From: an uncultured Prevotella sp.
GTDB taxonomy: Bacteria > Bacteroidota > Bacteroidia > Bacteroidales > Bacteroidaceae
Length of the DNA stretch: 11,655 bases
Assembly (NCBI GenBank): GCA_937906765.1
Contig: CALCUV010000156.1
Coordinates: forward strand, 1 to 11,655
Direction of reading: 5' to 3'
Numbering within the stretch: the stretch's first letter is position 1; each line of letters opens with the position of its first letter. A model generated the notes under the pieces. It was not told where the DNA came from. It worked only from the letters and a program-made list of their open reading frames with translations, and searched no databases. The position numbers were made by a program, and so were the translations under genes. Positions 1-7,356 of this stretch are shown piece by piece.

Positions 1-123
1 CGTCACAGAAACGGAGTCGTACGTGATATCCTCCGAGTTCAATCCACCATTCGACATCATGGGCGTGGTTGCGAGCAATGGTGCTTTCGCCTGGAATCGG
101 TCGTTCACCCAAATTTCATATTC
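1..123 (-). repeat. 123-bp block shared with paralog A (window edge)
   Basis: Partner of 6531-6653. The repeat probably continues past the left edge, because identity is still high at base 1. Confidence 0.93.
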
Positions 124-828
124 TTCGCCAACAGGCGCTTGGTCAGTTTCTGTTTTTACTGTTTCAGGCTTCTGGGTTTCTTGATGCTTGATGTCATCCT
201 TATTTGTGTGGCTACTAAACGTTGTGTTGTCCGCTGGCTTATCCTTTTTTTGAAGAACGGGTAAATTGATGGTGGTAGGACATTCGTGTCCGAGTTCCAA
301 CCATGCGATGGTCGAGAGTAGGGGATAGCGTGTGAAATTCAGCAGCGCTCCGAGTTGCCCCTTGTTGCAAATGCAGTGGGCTGCAGGCGTGCTTCCTTTC
401 ATCACGGGGAAAGTTAATTCACGTTTACACAAGTTTATCGAAGAAATGTATTCTTCGAAACTTTTGGTTGCCAACGAATACTTTTGATTGATTCTGATAG
501 ATACAACCTTTTTCCACAACTCTTTAACTTTGTCTAAAACATCAACTACTCTATGGCCTTCATCCAATTTTTGATTAAAAGGTAGCAATAAGTTGAAAGA
601 GACGTTGCCTGTTTCTTTCTTCGAAATTGCTACATTTTTTGCATAGAGGCTATAGTGTGTGTAGTTTGCGTCGTGCAGAATTATCCATGCTTTTTCTTCG
701 TTAACAATGGTTGGCAGATGTGTTTGATAACCTACAGGGAGTTTACCAACCAAAATGTCGGGTTGGTTTTTTAATACTCCGTTTGAGTCTGTAATATGTA
801 TGGATAATACGAGTTGTGTGACTTTCAT
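1..828 (-). CDS. Third YEIWVN-family protein, C-terminus beyond window (paralog C)
   Basis: An open frame runs from ATG 828 (MKVTQLVLSIHITD) to the left edge, 276 codons with no stop. Residues about 1-190 correspond to the N-terminal domain of the 631-residue paralog: AWIILHDANY against LYMLHDSKVV, GNVSFNLLLP against GRLTILMSIP, and a matching Ala-rich then Tyr-Pro segment near 149-169. A polar linker (about 191-235) follows, then EEYEIWVNDRFQ (235-246), where DNA identity with paralog A becomes very high. The N-terminal domain is strongly diverged while the adjoining 123 bp are nearly identical, so this is a mosaic. By analogy, a membrane helix, coiled coil and C-terminal domain should follow outside the window. 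The ATG is preceded by an A-rich sequence and the strong hairpin. Function unknown; a variable sensor or adaptor is inferred. Confidence 0.85.
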   Translation of the reverse strand, partial: MKVTQLVLSIHITDSNGVLKNQPDILVGKLPVGYQTHLPTIVNEEKAWIILHDANYTHYSLYAKNVAISKKETGNVSFNLLLPFNQKLDEGHRVVDVLDKVKELWKKVVSIRINQKYSLATKSFEEYISSINLCKRELTFPVMKGSTPAAHCICNKGQLGALLNFTRYPLLSTIAWLELGHECPTTINLPVLQKKDKPADNTTFSSHTNKDDIKHQETQKPETVKTETDQAPVGEEYEIWVNDRFQAKAPLLATTPMMSNGGLNSEDITYDSVSVT

Positions 829-844
829 TTTTGTTTAATATGTT

Positions 845-893
845 ATCGCCCCCCCATCCTGTTTATAAAGTTGTAACAAGGACTGGGGGCGAT
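845..893 (-). promoter_or_regulatory. Strong GC-rich hairpin in the leader of the left-edge gene
   Basis: ATCGCCCCC (minus strand 5' arm) pairs with GGGGGCGAT. The stem continues through A-TCC-TGTT against AACA-GGA-T with single-base bulges and an A/T-rich loop. It is the longest stem I find in the window and lies 16 bp before the ATG at 828, in the 150-bp gap after the secreted coiled-coil gene. No T-run follows, so a simple terminator is unlikely. An RNA element affecting translation or mRNA stability, or a processing site, fits better (inference). Confidence 0.55.
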
Positions 894-925
894 GAATATT
901 ACTGATGTTGGTTGGGGCTTATCTG

Positions 926-949
926 TTGCGGAACGCGGTTGCGTTGCAA
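926..949. other. Small hairpin after the secreted coiled-coil gene
   Basis: The arms TTGC/GCAA and AACGC/GCGTT flank a GGTT loop with a two-base bulge, 30 bp past the stop at 979. A run of five T follows on the plus strand (954-958), so as a terminator it would suit plus-strand transcription, for which no gene is seen. A structural role in the minus-strand mRNA is equally possible. Confidence 0.35.
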
Positions 950-978
950 ACAGTTTTTACGAATTTTTTCAAGTGTAA

Positions 979-2070
979 TTATTTTGTCTTAAGGTTATAG
1001 ATCTTTTGTGCAACTGTTCTTGGTTTCTGAGGATTGGTGTTGCTTGTATCCTTTTCTATTTCTTTGATGTAGTTGTCATACATCTTTTTCAACCATGGAA
1101 TACGTTGCAAATATTCTATTTCTGAGATGAAATTATCTTCGAGTCGAATTTTGATAAGTTCTATGTCTCCAGAAAGGTCTTCTTTTACATCATCAATGAT
1201 GTATTTGAATGTTTCTACAGCGTCTGTGTAGATAGAGAGCAATTCGTTTAGTTGATTAATTTCTTCCGCTTGCTTCTTGTTTGTTGGTTCTTTAATAATT
1301 TCTGCAATTTTTACTTTTAGTTTTTCTACAGTGTTGAAGTTGTATGTCCCTTCATTGAGAATTTTCTGAGCGTCGATGTAAACGTGCAAGTCTTGGTCTA
1401 AAACCATTAGGCTATCATAGGCTTGAGTAACAGCTTTTTCAGATTTAAATGTTTCATAGAGTTTCAGGTCTTCTTTGAGTTCGTTTTGTCTTGGCAGAAG
1501 TTCTTCAAACGAGGCCTTTAACCATTTATCATCGACTTGTTTAGCGAGACTGGCAATGAATTGCACTTTAAAATCTTTCATTTGTGCAAGTTCGTTCTGA
1601 AGACTCCTGATTACTGAATCTTTCTTTGCGATAATGGTTTTGTTCTTTTCATTTGCCTCTTTGAAGATGGAGTCGCTCGTTGTTTTTGCTTCGGCTAATG
1701 AGGTGGCCAGTTTCAGTGAGTCTGCTTGCAGTCGTTTTACCATGTCCCATGCGGGATGTTGGTTTTGTTGTTTTTGAAGACTGTCACACTTGTGCTTGAA
1801 TTCTTCACACTTGCGTTCTGCTTCTTGCTTCTTTTTTGAGTACTTGCCCGCATCTTTTTGTGCTGTCCTCATTTTTTTTCCTAAGCGGGTTGTATCGTCA
1901 ATAAGCGCTTTAATGACTTTATTCTCTAATGAGTCAATTTTGCGATCTCGGTTCTTAATGTCATCTTGCAGACGTTTGATGTAGTCATCCTTGTAATCTG
2001 CTTCTTGCTGTGCATAAACCGCTCCTACGGACAACGCAATGCTGAAAAGTATTGATACTATCTTTTTCAT
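979..2070 (-). CDS. Secreted coiled-coil protein
   Basis: 363 residues, family not recognised. It has a classical signal peptide: KK at the start, a hydrophobic core (about 4-17), and a probable cleavage after A20 (AVYA/QQ). The mature protein is therefore periplasmic. About residues 25-105 are a dense charged coiled coil with regular leucines (KRLQDDIKNRDRKIDSLENK). A second helical stretch runs at about 110-170, followed by mixed helical sequence to a basic end (AQKIYNLKTK). No catalytic motif is visible. The start is fixed by the signal peptide and lies 11 bp after the previous stop. Paired with the 293-residue protein, it may form an extracytoplasmic scaffold that meets the C-terminal coiled coils of the anchored paralogs (inference). 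Confidence 0.87.
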   Translation of the reverse strand: MKKIVSILFSIALSVGAVYAQQEADYKDDYIKRLQDDIKNRDRKIDSLENKVIKALIDDTTRLGKKMRTAQKDAGKYSKKKQEAERKCEEFKHKCDSLQKQQNQHPAWDMVKRLQADSLKLATSLAEAKTTSDSIFKEANEKNKTIIAKKDSVIRSLQNELAQMKDFKVQFIASLAKQVDDKWLKASFEELLPRQNELKEDLKLYETFKSEKAVTQAYDSLMVLDQDLHVYIDAQKILNEGTYNFNTVEKLKVKIAEIIKEPTNKKQAEEINQLNELLSIYTDAVETFKYIIDDVKEDLSGDIELIKIRLEDNFISEIEYLQRIPWLKKMYDNYIKEIEKDTSNTNPQKPRTVAQKIYNLKTK

Positions 2071-2081
2071 TTGATTTTCAT

Positions 2082-2963
2082 TTAGTATTTATTTTCTTTC
2101 TCAAGTTTTTTTACCTTATCCAAGAACTTGTTGATATAGCTTCCAAGATCTCTTGAGTATTTTGCATCCTCAGATCTGAATCTCTTATGAAGATTAACGA
2201 GTTTCTGGTAGTTTTCATGCGTTATATCCACCGTATCGAAATGGGCTACTATTTGTGCATAGAGATTGCTGTAGTATCTATCGCGGTGCTTTTCAACCTT
2301 GCTGCTCACTTCTTTTTCACTTAATCCTTCAGCAATGTGTTTAATGTGCTTTATTTCGCAATAGTGTGTGTGGTTACGAAGATTTTTAGCATACGAAAGA
2401 AGATAATTCTTTGTGGCATCAAATGTATCCCAACTAAGTTTTTCTGTATTAAGATGCGTCTGGACATAGTGCTGACTTTCTGCAAAATTCTTTGCCTCGA
2501 GGTAGTATTTGTTAATGGATTCTATGCGACTGATGCGCTTGTCGGCTGTTTTGAGGGTATCTAGTCCTTCCGCTTTTTTCACAGCCTTTACGTCCTTAAA
2601 CGCTGTTGTTATTTTCTTGTGGTCGTAAGTTTCAGCCTTCAATGCTTTGTCATAGTTGGCACACATCTGGGCGATTGCGTTTTCATGAATTGTGTTGAGC
2701 AGCGCGTCATAACTTTCTTTTGTAATCTGTTTGTTGCTCTTACGCGCCATCACAAAATTACGTTGGTCTTCGTGAAGTTTTATGTCCCATCTTTTTGCAT
2801 TTTCCCAGTTTCTGATAAATTCATTGCGTATGGAGTCGACATTAATTGTGTTTGTAGGGGGAAACTCTATGGTTTTGCCTTTATCTCCGTTGGAAATTAT
2901 GAATGCTCCGACTATCATGGCAATCAATGCCAATAGGATGCCTATGAGTTTAAGGATTTTCAT
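2082..2963 (-). CDS. Membrane-anchored or exported helical protein
   Basis: 293 residues, family not recognised. The N-terminus MKILKLIGILLALIAMIVGA is a positively charged start followed by a hydrophobic stretch (about 5-24). It has no clear cleavage site and no lipobox cysteine, so a signal anchor is more likely than a cleaved peptide. The remainder (about 30-293) is almost entirely charged, Lys/Glu/His-rich alpha-helical sequence without an obvious enzyme motif, probably on the periplasmic side. It starts 31 bp after the DUF6261-like frame and ends 11 bp before the next gene, with which it is surely cotranscribed. The two together look like a pair of envelope helical-bundle proteins. Function unknown. 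Confidence 0.83.
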   Translation of the reverse strand: MKILKLIGILLALIAMIVGAFIISNGDKGKTIEFPPTNTINVDSIRNEFIRNWENAKRWDIKLHEDQRNFVMARKSNKQITKESYDALLNTIHENAIAQMCANYDKALKAETYDHKKITTAFKDVKAVKKAEGLDTLKTADKRISRIESINKYYLEAKNFAESQHYVQTHLNTEKLSWDTFDATKNYLLSYAKNLRNHTHYCEIKHIKHIAEGLSEKEVSSKVEKHRDRYYSNLYAQIVAHFDTVDITHENYQKLVNLHKRFRSEDAKYSRDLGSYINKFLDKVKKLEKENKY

Positions 2964-2994
2964 TATGTTTATGTTTTTTGATTATAGATGTGTT

Positions 2995-3771
2995 TTACTG
3001 CTGTTCTTTGGTTGCTTCGCCGCCTTCTGTTTCGTTGTTGTTTTCTTCATCTTCTTGTTTGTCCTTTTTCGCATTTCGTGTTGTTTCAACTTTAATGATT
3101 TCCTGCATTTCCTTGATGTAGGTGTTTACGATGTCGATGAAGGGTGCTAATTCGTCTTCTCCCATGAATACTACCATGGCATTGACTTTCATGACTAGAG
3201 TTTGGTAGGCATCTTCAGCAACAATTCGCTTTTCCTTGACAATGCCTGTTGTGGTGGGGGCATCTTCAAACTGCTTGCTTTCGCGTAAGATTTGGAATTC
3301 CGCTTTTGCAATGGTTAGCGCCTCTTGTAAGGGTGTGCATCCCATTTGTGCAAGTTGTTCCTGTGGCAGGGTTTCGAGGTCCTATAGTAGGTTGTGGACC
3401 AAGGCGTATTCTTCGGTATATCCTAAGCGGGTAATCTGACCATACTTGTCAAATGTTTCCAATAACTTTACACCTACGGCTGCAACATCGGCAGTTGGAT
3501 GATGGGGCATTATGCGGGCTAGGGAGTAGGCATTGGTGTAAATTTGGTCAAACTTTCTGTCGGCTTCTTCTTGTTGTGAGGTGAAGGAGTTTTTTCTGCC
3601 GAGTTCCAACACTTTATAATATTCGATAAGAGCGGCATGAAAAGCATTTGCTAATGGTTTACTCGTGTCAGACGTGAGAAGCGCTTGTGCTGAGTTATCT
3701 ACTTTTTGTAAGAATCAGAATGATTGTTCATTGCGAAGGCGACTGGGATTAAAATAATTAATCTGTTTCAT
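2995..3771 (-). pseudogene. DUF6261-like gene with two in-frame stops
   Basis: One continuous frame runs from ATG 3771 (MKQINYFNPSRLRNE) to TAA 2995, about 258 codons. That length and the N-terminus resemble DUF6261, a Bacteroidales family of unknown function (recognition by eye). The frame is broken by TGA at 3715-3717 (codon 19) and TAG at 3382-3384 (codon 130). No frameshift is seen, and sequence on both sides of each stop still looks like protein. Fragments could restart at GTG 3612 or ATG 3345, but neither would restore the whole protein. The tail is acidic and polar (EDEENNNETEGG). It lies downstream of the 42-bp repeat array and 31 bp before the next gene. It is probably recently inactivated. 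Readthrough or sequencing error are alternatives. Confidence 0.7.
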
Positions 3772-3900
3772 AATTGTAGTTGCTTTAAGAGTTAGTTTTT
3801 ATTGTTTATGTTCGTTGTTGCAGATAGCGTGCATGCAACAACAGTTGTCTATGTCTGAAATGACGTGCTTGTAACCTGTTCTTTTGATAGATAAATGTGT

Positions 3901-4041
3901 GAAATCTTCACTCAACCCTTGAGTAAGGTATCTCATGTTTGCGAAATCTTCACTCACGCCATGAGTAAGGCTTCTCAAGTCTGTGAAATCTTCACTCAAC
4001 CCTTGAGTAAGGTATCTCATGTTTGCGAAAGTGTTACTCAA
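3901..4041. repeat. 42-bp tandem repeat array with internal dyads
   Basis: The 326-bp gap between paralog B and the broken DUF6261-like gene holds this array. Units begin at 3901, 3943 and 3985, and a decayed fourth begins at 4027. Units 1 and 3 are nearly identical and unit 2 differs, giving an A-B-A pattern. Units 1 and 3 contain the perfect dyad ACTCAA-CCC-TTGAGT (3910-3924, 3994-4008). Unit 2 has ACTCA/TGAGT arms (3952-3966). Because 42 is divisible by three, both strands stay open. The minus frame (3799-4041, 80 codons) would encode 14-residue repeats such as FANMRYLTQGLSED, but with no clear gene context I do not call it a gene. Spacing and direct orientation do not fit CRISPR. The rest of the gap (3772-3900, 4042-4097) shows nothing I can name. 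Confidence 0.9.
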
Positions 4042-4086
4042 GGCATTATTGCACTCAGTCTTAGGCTACGTTACAAACAATCACTA

Positions 4087-4619
4087 ATGATGAGAGGTTA
4101 ATTTAATCTTTTCAATTCTATTACAAGCTTGTCAACTTCCTTTTTGATGTCTTTAAGGTTGTTTACTTGAGGTCTCTGCTTCTTCCATTCCCTAATTTTC
4201 TTTGATTGAGCATAATTAGGTTTCTTACCAAGACCCTTCGTACTCCCGCCAAAGAGACTTTCTGGTTTGATGAAATATTGAACCTTCCATGAGTATGTTT
4301 GTGCATGCTTCTTAAGAGCTATGAAAACGTCATGACTTTCAATCTCACTCCAAACTGCATTATTATTTACCTTATTCATAAACTCCTGAAAGTCGTTTCG
4401 ACTTTGGATTGCTGTGAGGGGATCTACTTTATCAGTTTGTCCTGGTATCTTTGTTTCTACTTCAGTAGTCTGCTGCTGACGTTGTTTCTCAAGTTCTTTG
4501 TTCTTATCCCCAAGTTCCTTGTTCTTATCCTCAAGTTCCCTATATTTCGTCTTTAAAGCCTCATAGTTGGTATCTAACTGTTTATACTTATCTTCCAGTT
4601 GTGTCAGTTCTTCACTGAG
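4087..4619 (-). repeat. 533-bp direct repeat, copy 2 (3' end of paralog B)
   Basis: This matches 5371-5903 at a constant offset of 1284 bases. The differences seen are at 4113 (C/T, synonymous), 4590 (A/C) and 4597 (A/T), with divergence beginning at about 4618. The match covers the coiled coil and C-terminal domain and continues 11 bp past the stop codon. That the identity runs into non-coding sequence, with almost no silent changes, points to recent duplication or gene conversion rather than protein-level selection. Confidence 0.95.
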
Positions 4620-5372
4620 TTTGTCTTGAGTGTCATTGAAAGTATACCCCAGACCGACTCCCAATAACATGGCAATAAACCATCCTAATGAGACTATGAT
4701 TATTAGTTGGTGCCAACTTAACTTATTTAGCAGTTGAATTTTGTTTTCAGGTTGTGACGGTTCTGATTTTTGGTCAAAGATGGGGGTGGGTTTCAGCGCA
4801 TCATCGGGATTGAAGCGTGGCACGGAGCGATTGGCAGAGTAGGAGATGATCATGCGCTTTTCGGGAGAATAGGTCACGTTACATACGGAGAGCGTGATGC
4901 CCTCGCCAGCCTCTCCCTCCACACTAATGCTCCTTACGAGCGCTTTGCTGGCAGGCAACATTTCGCTTTGTTTGATGGGGGCACCATTGAGCATGAACTT
5001 CACCTTCGACTGATTGATGGCGCTGTAAATGCCTTTCCAGGTTTCTTCCGAAAACTGGTGGCTTTTCTCCATATTGCTTATGAGACTCACTTTGTAGTGG
5101 CGCTCGCGCTGCGCAATGGTGCAATCAATCTTGTTCTCGCGTGGCAGGAACTTCACGATGGATTCGCCTATGCGCAGTGTACGGTCGTCGGAAATCAGCA
5201 AATCAGCAAGCGAAAACTGAACCTTGTCAAACTCACCCGCCTCAGTGTCTTTCAACGAAGACTTATAACGGTCGTTAGCACTGACCAAAAAATGGCCAGT
5301 GCTTTTACCGTTCACCCACACTTCATATCTCACGTTTGTGGGCTTCTGTGGTTGGTTCATATGGGTATACAT
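4098..5372 (-). CDS. Membrane-anchored coiled-coil protein, short N-terminus (paralog B)
   Basis: 424 residues, a shorter relative of the preceding gene. It lacks the roughly 200-residue N-terminal domain and begins almost at once with the shared beta-rich domain (RYEVWVN, 15-21). A transmembrane helix follows at about 220-243, with GVGLGY at its end. From SEELTQ (253) the coiled coil and C-terminal domain differ from paralog A at only two residues (L/Q and D/E). The start is uncertain. The ATG at 5372 is 9 bp after the previous stop and is completed by the last bases of the duplicated tail; the ATG at 5360 (MNQPQKP) is equally possible. Its N-terminal half looks more GC-rich than its tail, which suggests a mosaic gene. 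It ends the tightly spaced upstream row. The identical anchor with a different head suggests an interchangeable adaptor (inference). Confidence 0.85.
   Translation of the reverse strand: MYTHMNQPQKPTNVRYEVWVNGKSTGHFLVSANDRYKSSLKDTEAGEFDKVQFSLADLLISDDRTLRIGESIVKFLPRENKIDCTIAQRERHYKVSLISNMEKSHQFSEETWKGIYSAINQSKVKFMLNGAPIKQSEMLPASKALVRSISVEGEAGEGITLSVCNVTYSPEKRMIISYSANRSVPRFNPDDALKPTPIFDQKSEPSQPENKIQLLNKLSWHQLIIIVSLGWFIAMLLGVGLGYTFNDTQDKLSEELTQLEDKYKQLDTNYEALKTKYRELEDKNKELGDKNKELEKQRQQQTTEVETKIPGQTDKVDPLTAIQSRNDFQEFMNKVNNNAVWSEIESHDVFIALKKHAQTYSWKVQYFIKPESLFGGSTKGLGKKPNYAQSKKIREWKKQRPQVNNLKDIKKEVDKLVIELKRLN
4489..4551 (-). repeat. 21-bp coding repeats in the coiled coil (copy in paralog B)
   Basis: Three consecutive 21-bp units (4489-4509, 4510-4530, and a diverged 4531-4551) share CAAGTTC on the plus strand. 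They encode seven-residue steps of the ELEDKNK/ELGDKNK type, exactly one coiled-coil heptad. The same array is at 5773-5835 in paralog A. Such units can expand or contract by slippage while keeping frame and heptad phase. Confidence 0.8.
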
Positions 5373-5903
5373 GATGAGAGGTTAATTTAATCTTTTTAAT
5401 TCTATTACAAGCTTGTCAACTTCCTTTTTGATGTCTTTAAGGTTGTTTACTTGAGGTCTCTGCTTCTTCCATTCCCTAATTTTCTTTGATTGAGCATAAT
5501 TAGGTTTCTTACCAAGACCCTTCGTACTCCCGCCAAAGAGACTTTCTGGTTTGATGAAATATTGAACCTTCCATGAGTATGTTTGTGCATGCTTCTTAAG
5601 AGCTATGAAAACGTCATGACTTTCAATCTCACTCCAAACTGCATTATTATTTACCTTATTCATAAACTCCTGAAAGTCGTTTCGACTTTGGATTGCTGTG
5701 AGGGGATCTACTTTATCAGTTTGTCCTGGTATCTTTGTTTCTACTTCAGTAGTCTGCTGCTGACGTTGTTTCTCAAGTTCTTTGTTCTTATCCCCAAGTT
5801 CCTTGTTCTTATCCTCAAGTTCCCTATATTTCGTCTTTAAAGCCTCATAGTTGGTATCTAACTGTTTATACTTCTCTTCCTGTTGTGTCAGTTCTTCACT
5901 GGG
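5371..5903 (-). repeat. 533-bp direct repeat, copy 1 (3' end of paralog A)
   Basis: Partner of 4087-4619. Its downstream edge supplies the first two bases of the ATG at 5372 of paralog B, so the repeat boundary falls exactly at the start of the next gene. Confidence 0.95.
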
Positions 5904-7277
5904 GTTGTCCTCTGAGGCATGTAAAGCATATCCCAGTCCAAAACCAATGAGCGAACCAATAAGGAGTCCGATAGAGAATCCGATTACAAACCTTAACCAT
6001 TTCTTGTTGGGCTTAGGAGTGAGTTTCTCTTCATAATCTTCTCTTTGTTGGTTATGAGGGGAATCCGTTGTAGTTACAAGTGACTTTTGATTTGATTTTT
6101 TCGTCGTACCGCTCTGATTGCTGATGGGTTTTCTTGTCGCAGGTTCCTCACTCTTTTTCGTGATGGATAATGTAAGAACAGCCTTCTTGACTACAATGTC
6201 CCTATCTATTCTTTCCGTTATTTTGAAACCTTGAAGAATCCCCATATACTGAACTCTGCCCTTTGTCTTGCTGGGAGCAATCTGTGCGTCAGGGTTGGAA
6301 ATCTCTTTGGAAACGTCAGTTCCATCTATCAACAGGCGGTTAACTCCAGTTTCCAAATTCTGTTTAAACTTTTTGATGCCCTCTTCGTCACCTTTGAAGA
6401 CAAATTCCAACTTGTAATACACTTTTATGGGCGGAATGGTCAAGGTGATTCGACGCGTCTTGAGGTTGAGTTCGGCAGTTGATTGTCCAAACGTGAGTTT
6501 ATTGCCCTCAGCTTCGATGAGTTCTTGCAGCGTCACAGAAACGGAGTCGTACGTGATATCCTCCGAGTTCAATCCACCATTCGACTGTATGGGCGTGGTT
6601 GCGGGCAATGGTCCTTTCGACTGGAATCGGTCGTTCACCCAAATTTCATATTCCTTCTCGCGGGGAATTTTGATGCCAGCCAACGCTTCGCTCGATTTAT
6701 CTTGCGTAGTGATGTAGATTTCCTTGTAGTTGCGGAACTCAGGATATTGCGTGTTGCAGAAGAACTCGTTGAGTTTGCTTGTTGGGACATTGAGCGTTGC
6801 GGCAGTTCCGGTGGCAGCCATAGTATAGTATTCGAGCGAACCTTTTTCCAGTTCGTACTTATTGAGGATGGCTTTACATTCATCGGATTGGTCAAAAATC
6901 GCGTCCATAGTCTTGAAGCGCTTCATTTCGGAACCTTCAATCGACGTCATGCAATTATCGACGAAGAACTTATATATCTCCATGAGCACTTCGTAGGGAC
7001 TTGTGCCGTTTTGAATAGTAAAGTCTTTGGGAATCGACATGAGGATGGTGAGTCGACCGTCGCGTTCGGCGTTTGAGGGTACGACCTTTGAGTCGTGCAG
7101 CATGTAGAGCATCTGGTCGTCCTTGTGGCACAAGCAAATGCCCGGATTGTCGCTGATGGGGAAGGGGCGGTCCTCAGCAATGATATCCTGAGGAATGACC
7201 CCTTTATTGATGAGTGGGGTGAATCCACTTCCACTATTTGGATTACCGCTGATTCTGAGTTTTATGATGTTTTGCAT
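5382..7277 (-). CDS. Membrane-anchored coiled-coil protein with N-terminal sensor-like region (paralog A)
   Basis: 631 residues, family not recognised. The order is: an N-terminal domain (about 1-200) with LYMLHDSKVV and GRLTILMSIP; a beta-rich domain opening EYEIWVN (209-215) and running to about 372; a polar linker; one transmembrane helix (about 427-451) with glycines every four residues (433, 437, 441, 445), a glycine-zipper pattern that suggests helix packing; a heptad coiled coil (about 460-506) with repeated KNKEL; and a basic C-terminal domain (about 525-631). There is no signal peptide, so the large N-terminal half is probably cytoplasmic and the C-terminal part extracytoplasmic, though the reverse cannot be excluded. 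The N-terminal domain aligns by eye with the gene at the left edge. The last 180 residues match the next gene almost exactly. It lies 79 bp after the small ORF, in the GTPase operon. A tethered adaptor or sensor role is inferred. Confidence 0.85.
   Translation of the reverse strand: MQNIIKLRISGNPNSGSGFTPLINKGVIPQDIIAEDRPFPISDNPGICLCHKDDQMLYMLHDSKVVPSNAERDGRLTILMSIPKDFTIQNGTSPYEVLMEIYKFFVDNCMTSIEGSEMKRFKTMDAIFDQSDECKAILNKYELEKGSLEYYTMAATGTAATLNVPTSKLNEFFCNTQYPEFRNYKEIYITTQDKSSEALAGIKIPREKEYEIWVNDRFQSKGPLPATTPIQSNGGLNSEDITYDSVSVTLQELIEAEGNKLTFGQSTAELNLKTRRITLTIPPIKVYYKLEFVFKGDEEGIKKFKQNLETGVNRLLIDGTDVSKEISNPDAQIAPSKTKGRVQYMGILQGFKITERIDRDIVVKKAVLTLSITKKSEEPATRKPISNQSGTTKKSNQKSLVTTTDSPHNQQREDYEEKLTPKPNKKWLRFVIGFSIGLLIGSLIGFGLGYALHASEDNPSEELTQQEEKYKQLDTNYEALKTKYRELEDKNKELGDKNKELEKQRQQQTTEVETKIPGQTDKVDPLTAIQSRNDFQEFMNKVNNNAVWSEIESHDVFIALKKHAQTYSWKVQYFIKPESLFGGSTKGLGKKPNYAQSKKIREWKKQRPQVNNLKDIKKEVDKLVIELKRLN
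5773..5835 (-). repeat. 21-bp coding repeats in the coiled coil (copy in paralog A)
   Basis: Same heptad-length array as at 4489-4551, carried inside the 533-bp direct repeat. Confidence 0.8.
6531..6653 (-). repeat. 123-bp block shared with the left-edge gene
   Basis: It matches bases 1-123 at 117 of 123 positions. The differences are at window positions 56-58, 74, 83 and 90. It encodes the start of the YEIWVN domain (about residues 208-248 of paralog A). The match ends sharply upstream of the EYEIWVN codons. Its other end lies beyond the window, so the full length is unknown. Confidence 0.93.
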
Positions 7278-7356
7278 TTCAGTTTGAATATTTGTGTTTT
7301 GTATTTCAAAATGCAGGTACGTTATTCGTCCTCGCCTCTAATAATGGTATATATAT

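Noticed and set aside
2995..3771. Alternative genetic code (TGA/TAG read as sense)
   Set aside because: None of the other long frames contains an in-frame TGA or TAG, and no phage genes are present. Pseudogene is simpler.
3901..4041. CRISPR array
   Set aside because: The units are contiguous 42-bp tandem copies with no unique spacers, and no cas gene is present.
3895..4101. 68-codon plus-strand frame over the 42-bp repeats
   Set aside because: The repeat period is a multiple of three, so frames stay open on both strands. The minus frame over the same repeats is equally open, and there is no gene context.
4770..5390. 206-codon open frame on the plus strand
   Set aside because: It lies wholly opposite paralog B in a GC-richer stretch and has no domain-like pattern. 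The minus frame has clear homology to its neighbour. Antisense shadow.
5371..5903. Insertion sequence as the cause of the 533-bp repeat
   Set aside because: There is no transposase, no terminal inverted repeats and no target duplication. The repeat is coding sequence of paralogous genes.
6483..7076. 197-codon open frame on the plus strand
   Set aside because: It is antisense to the N-terminal half of paralog A, whose minus frame is supported by two paralogs.
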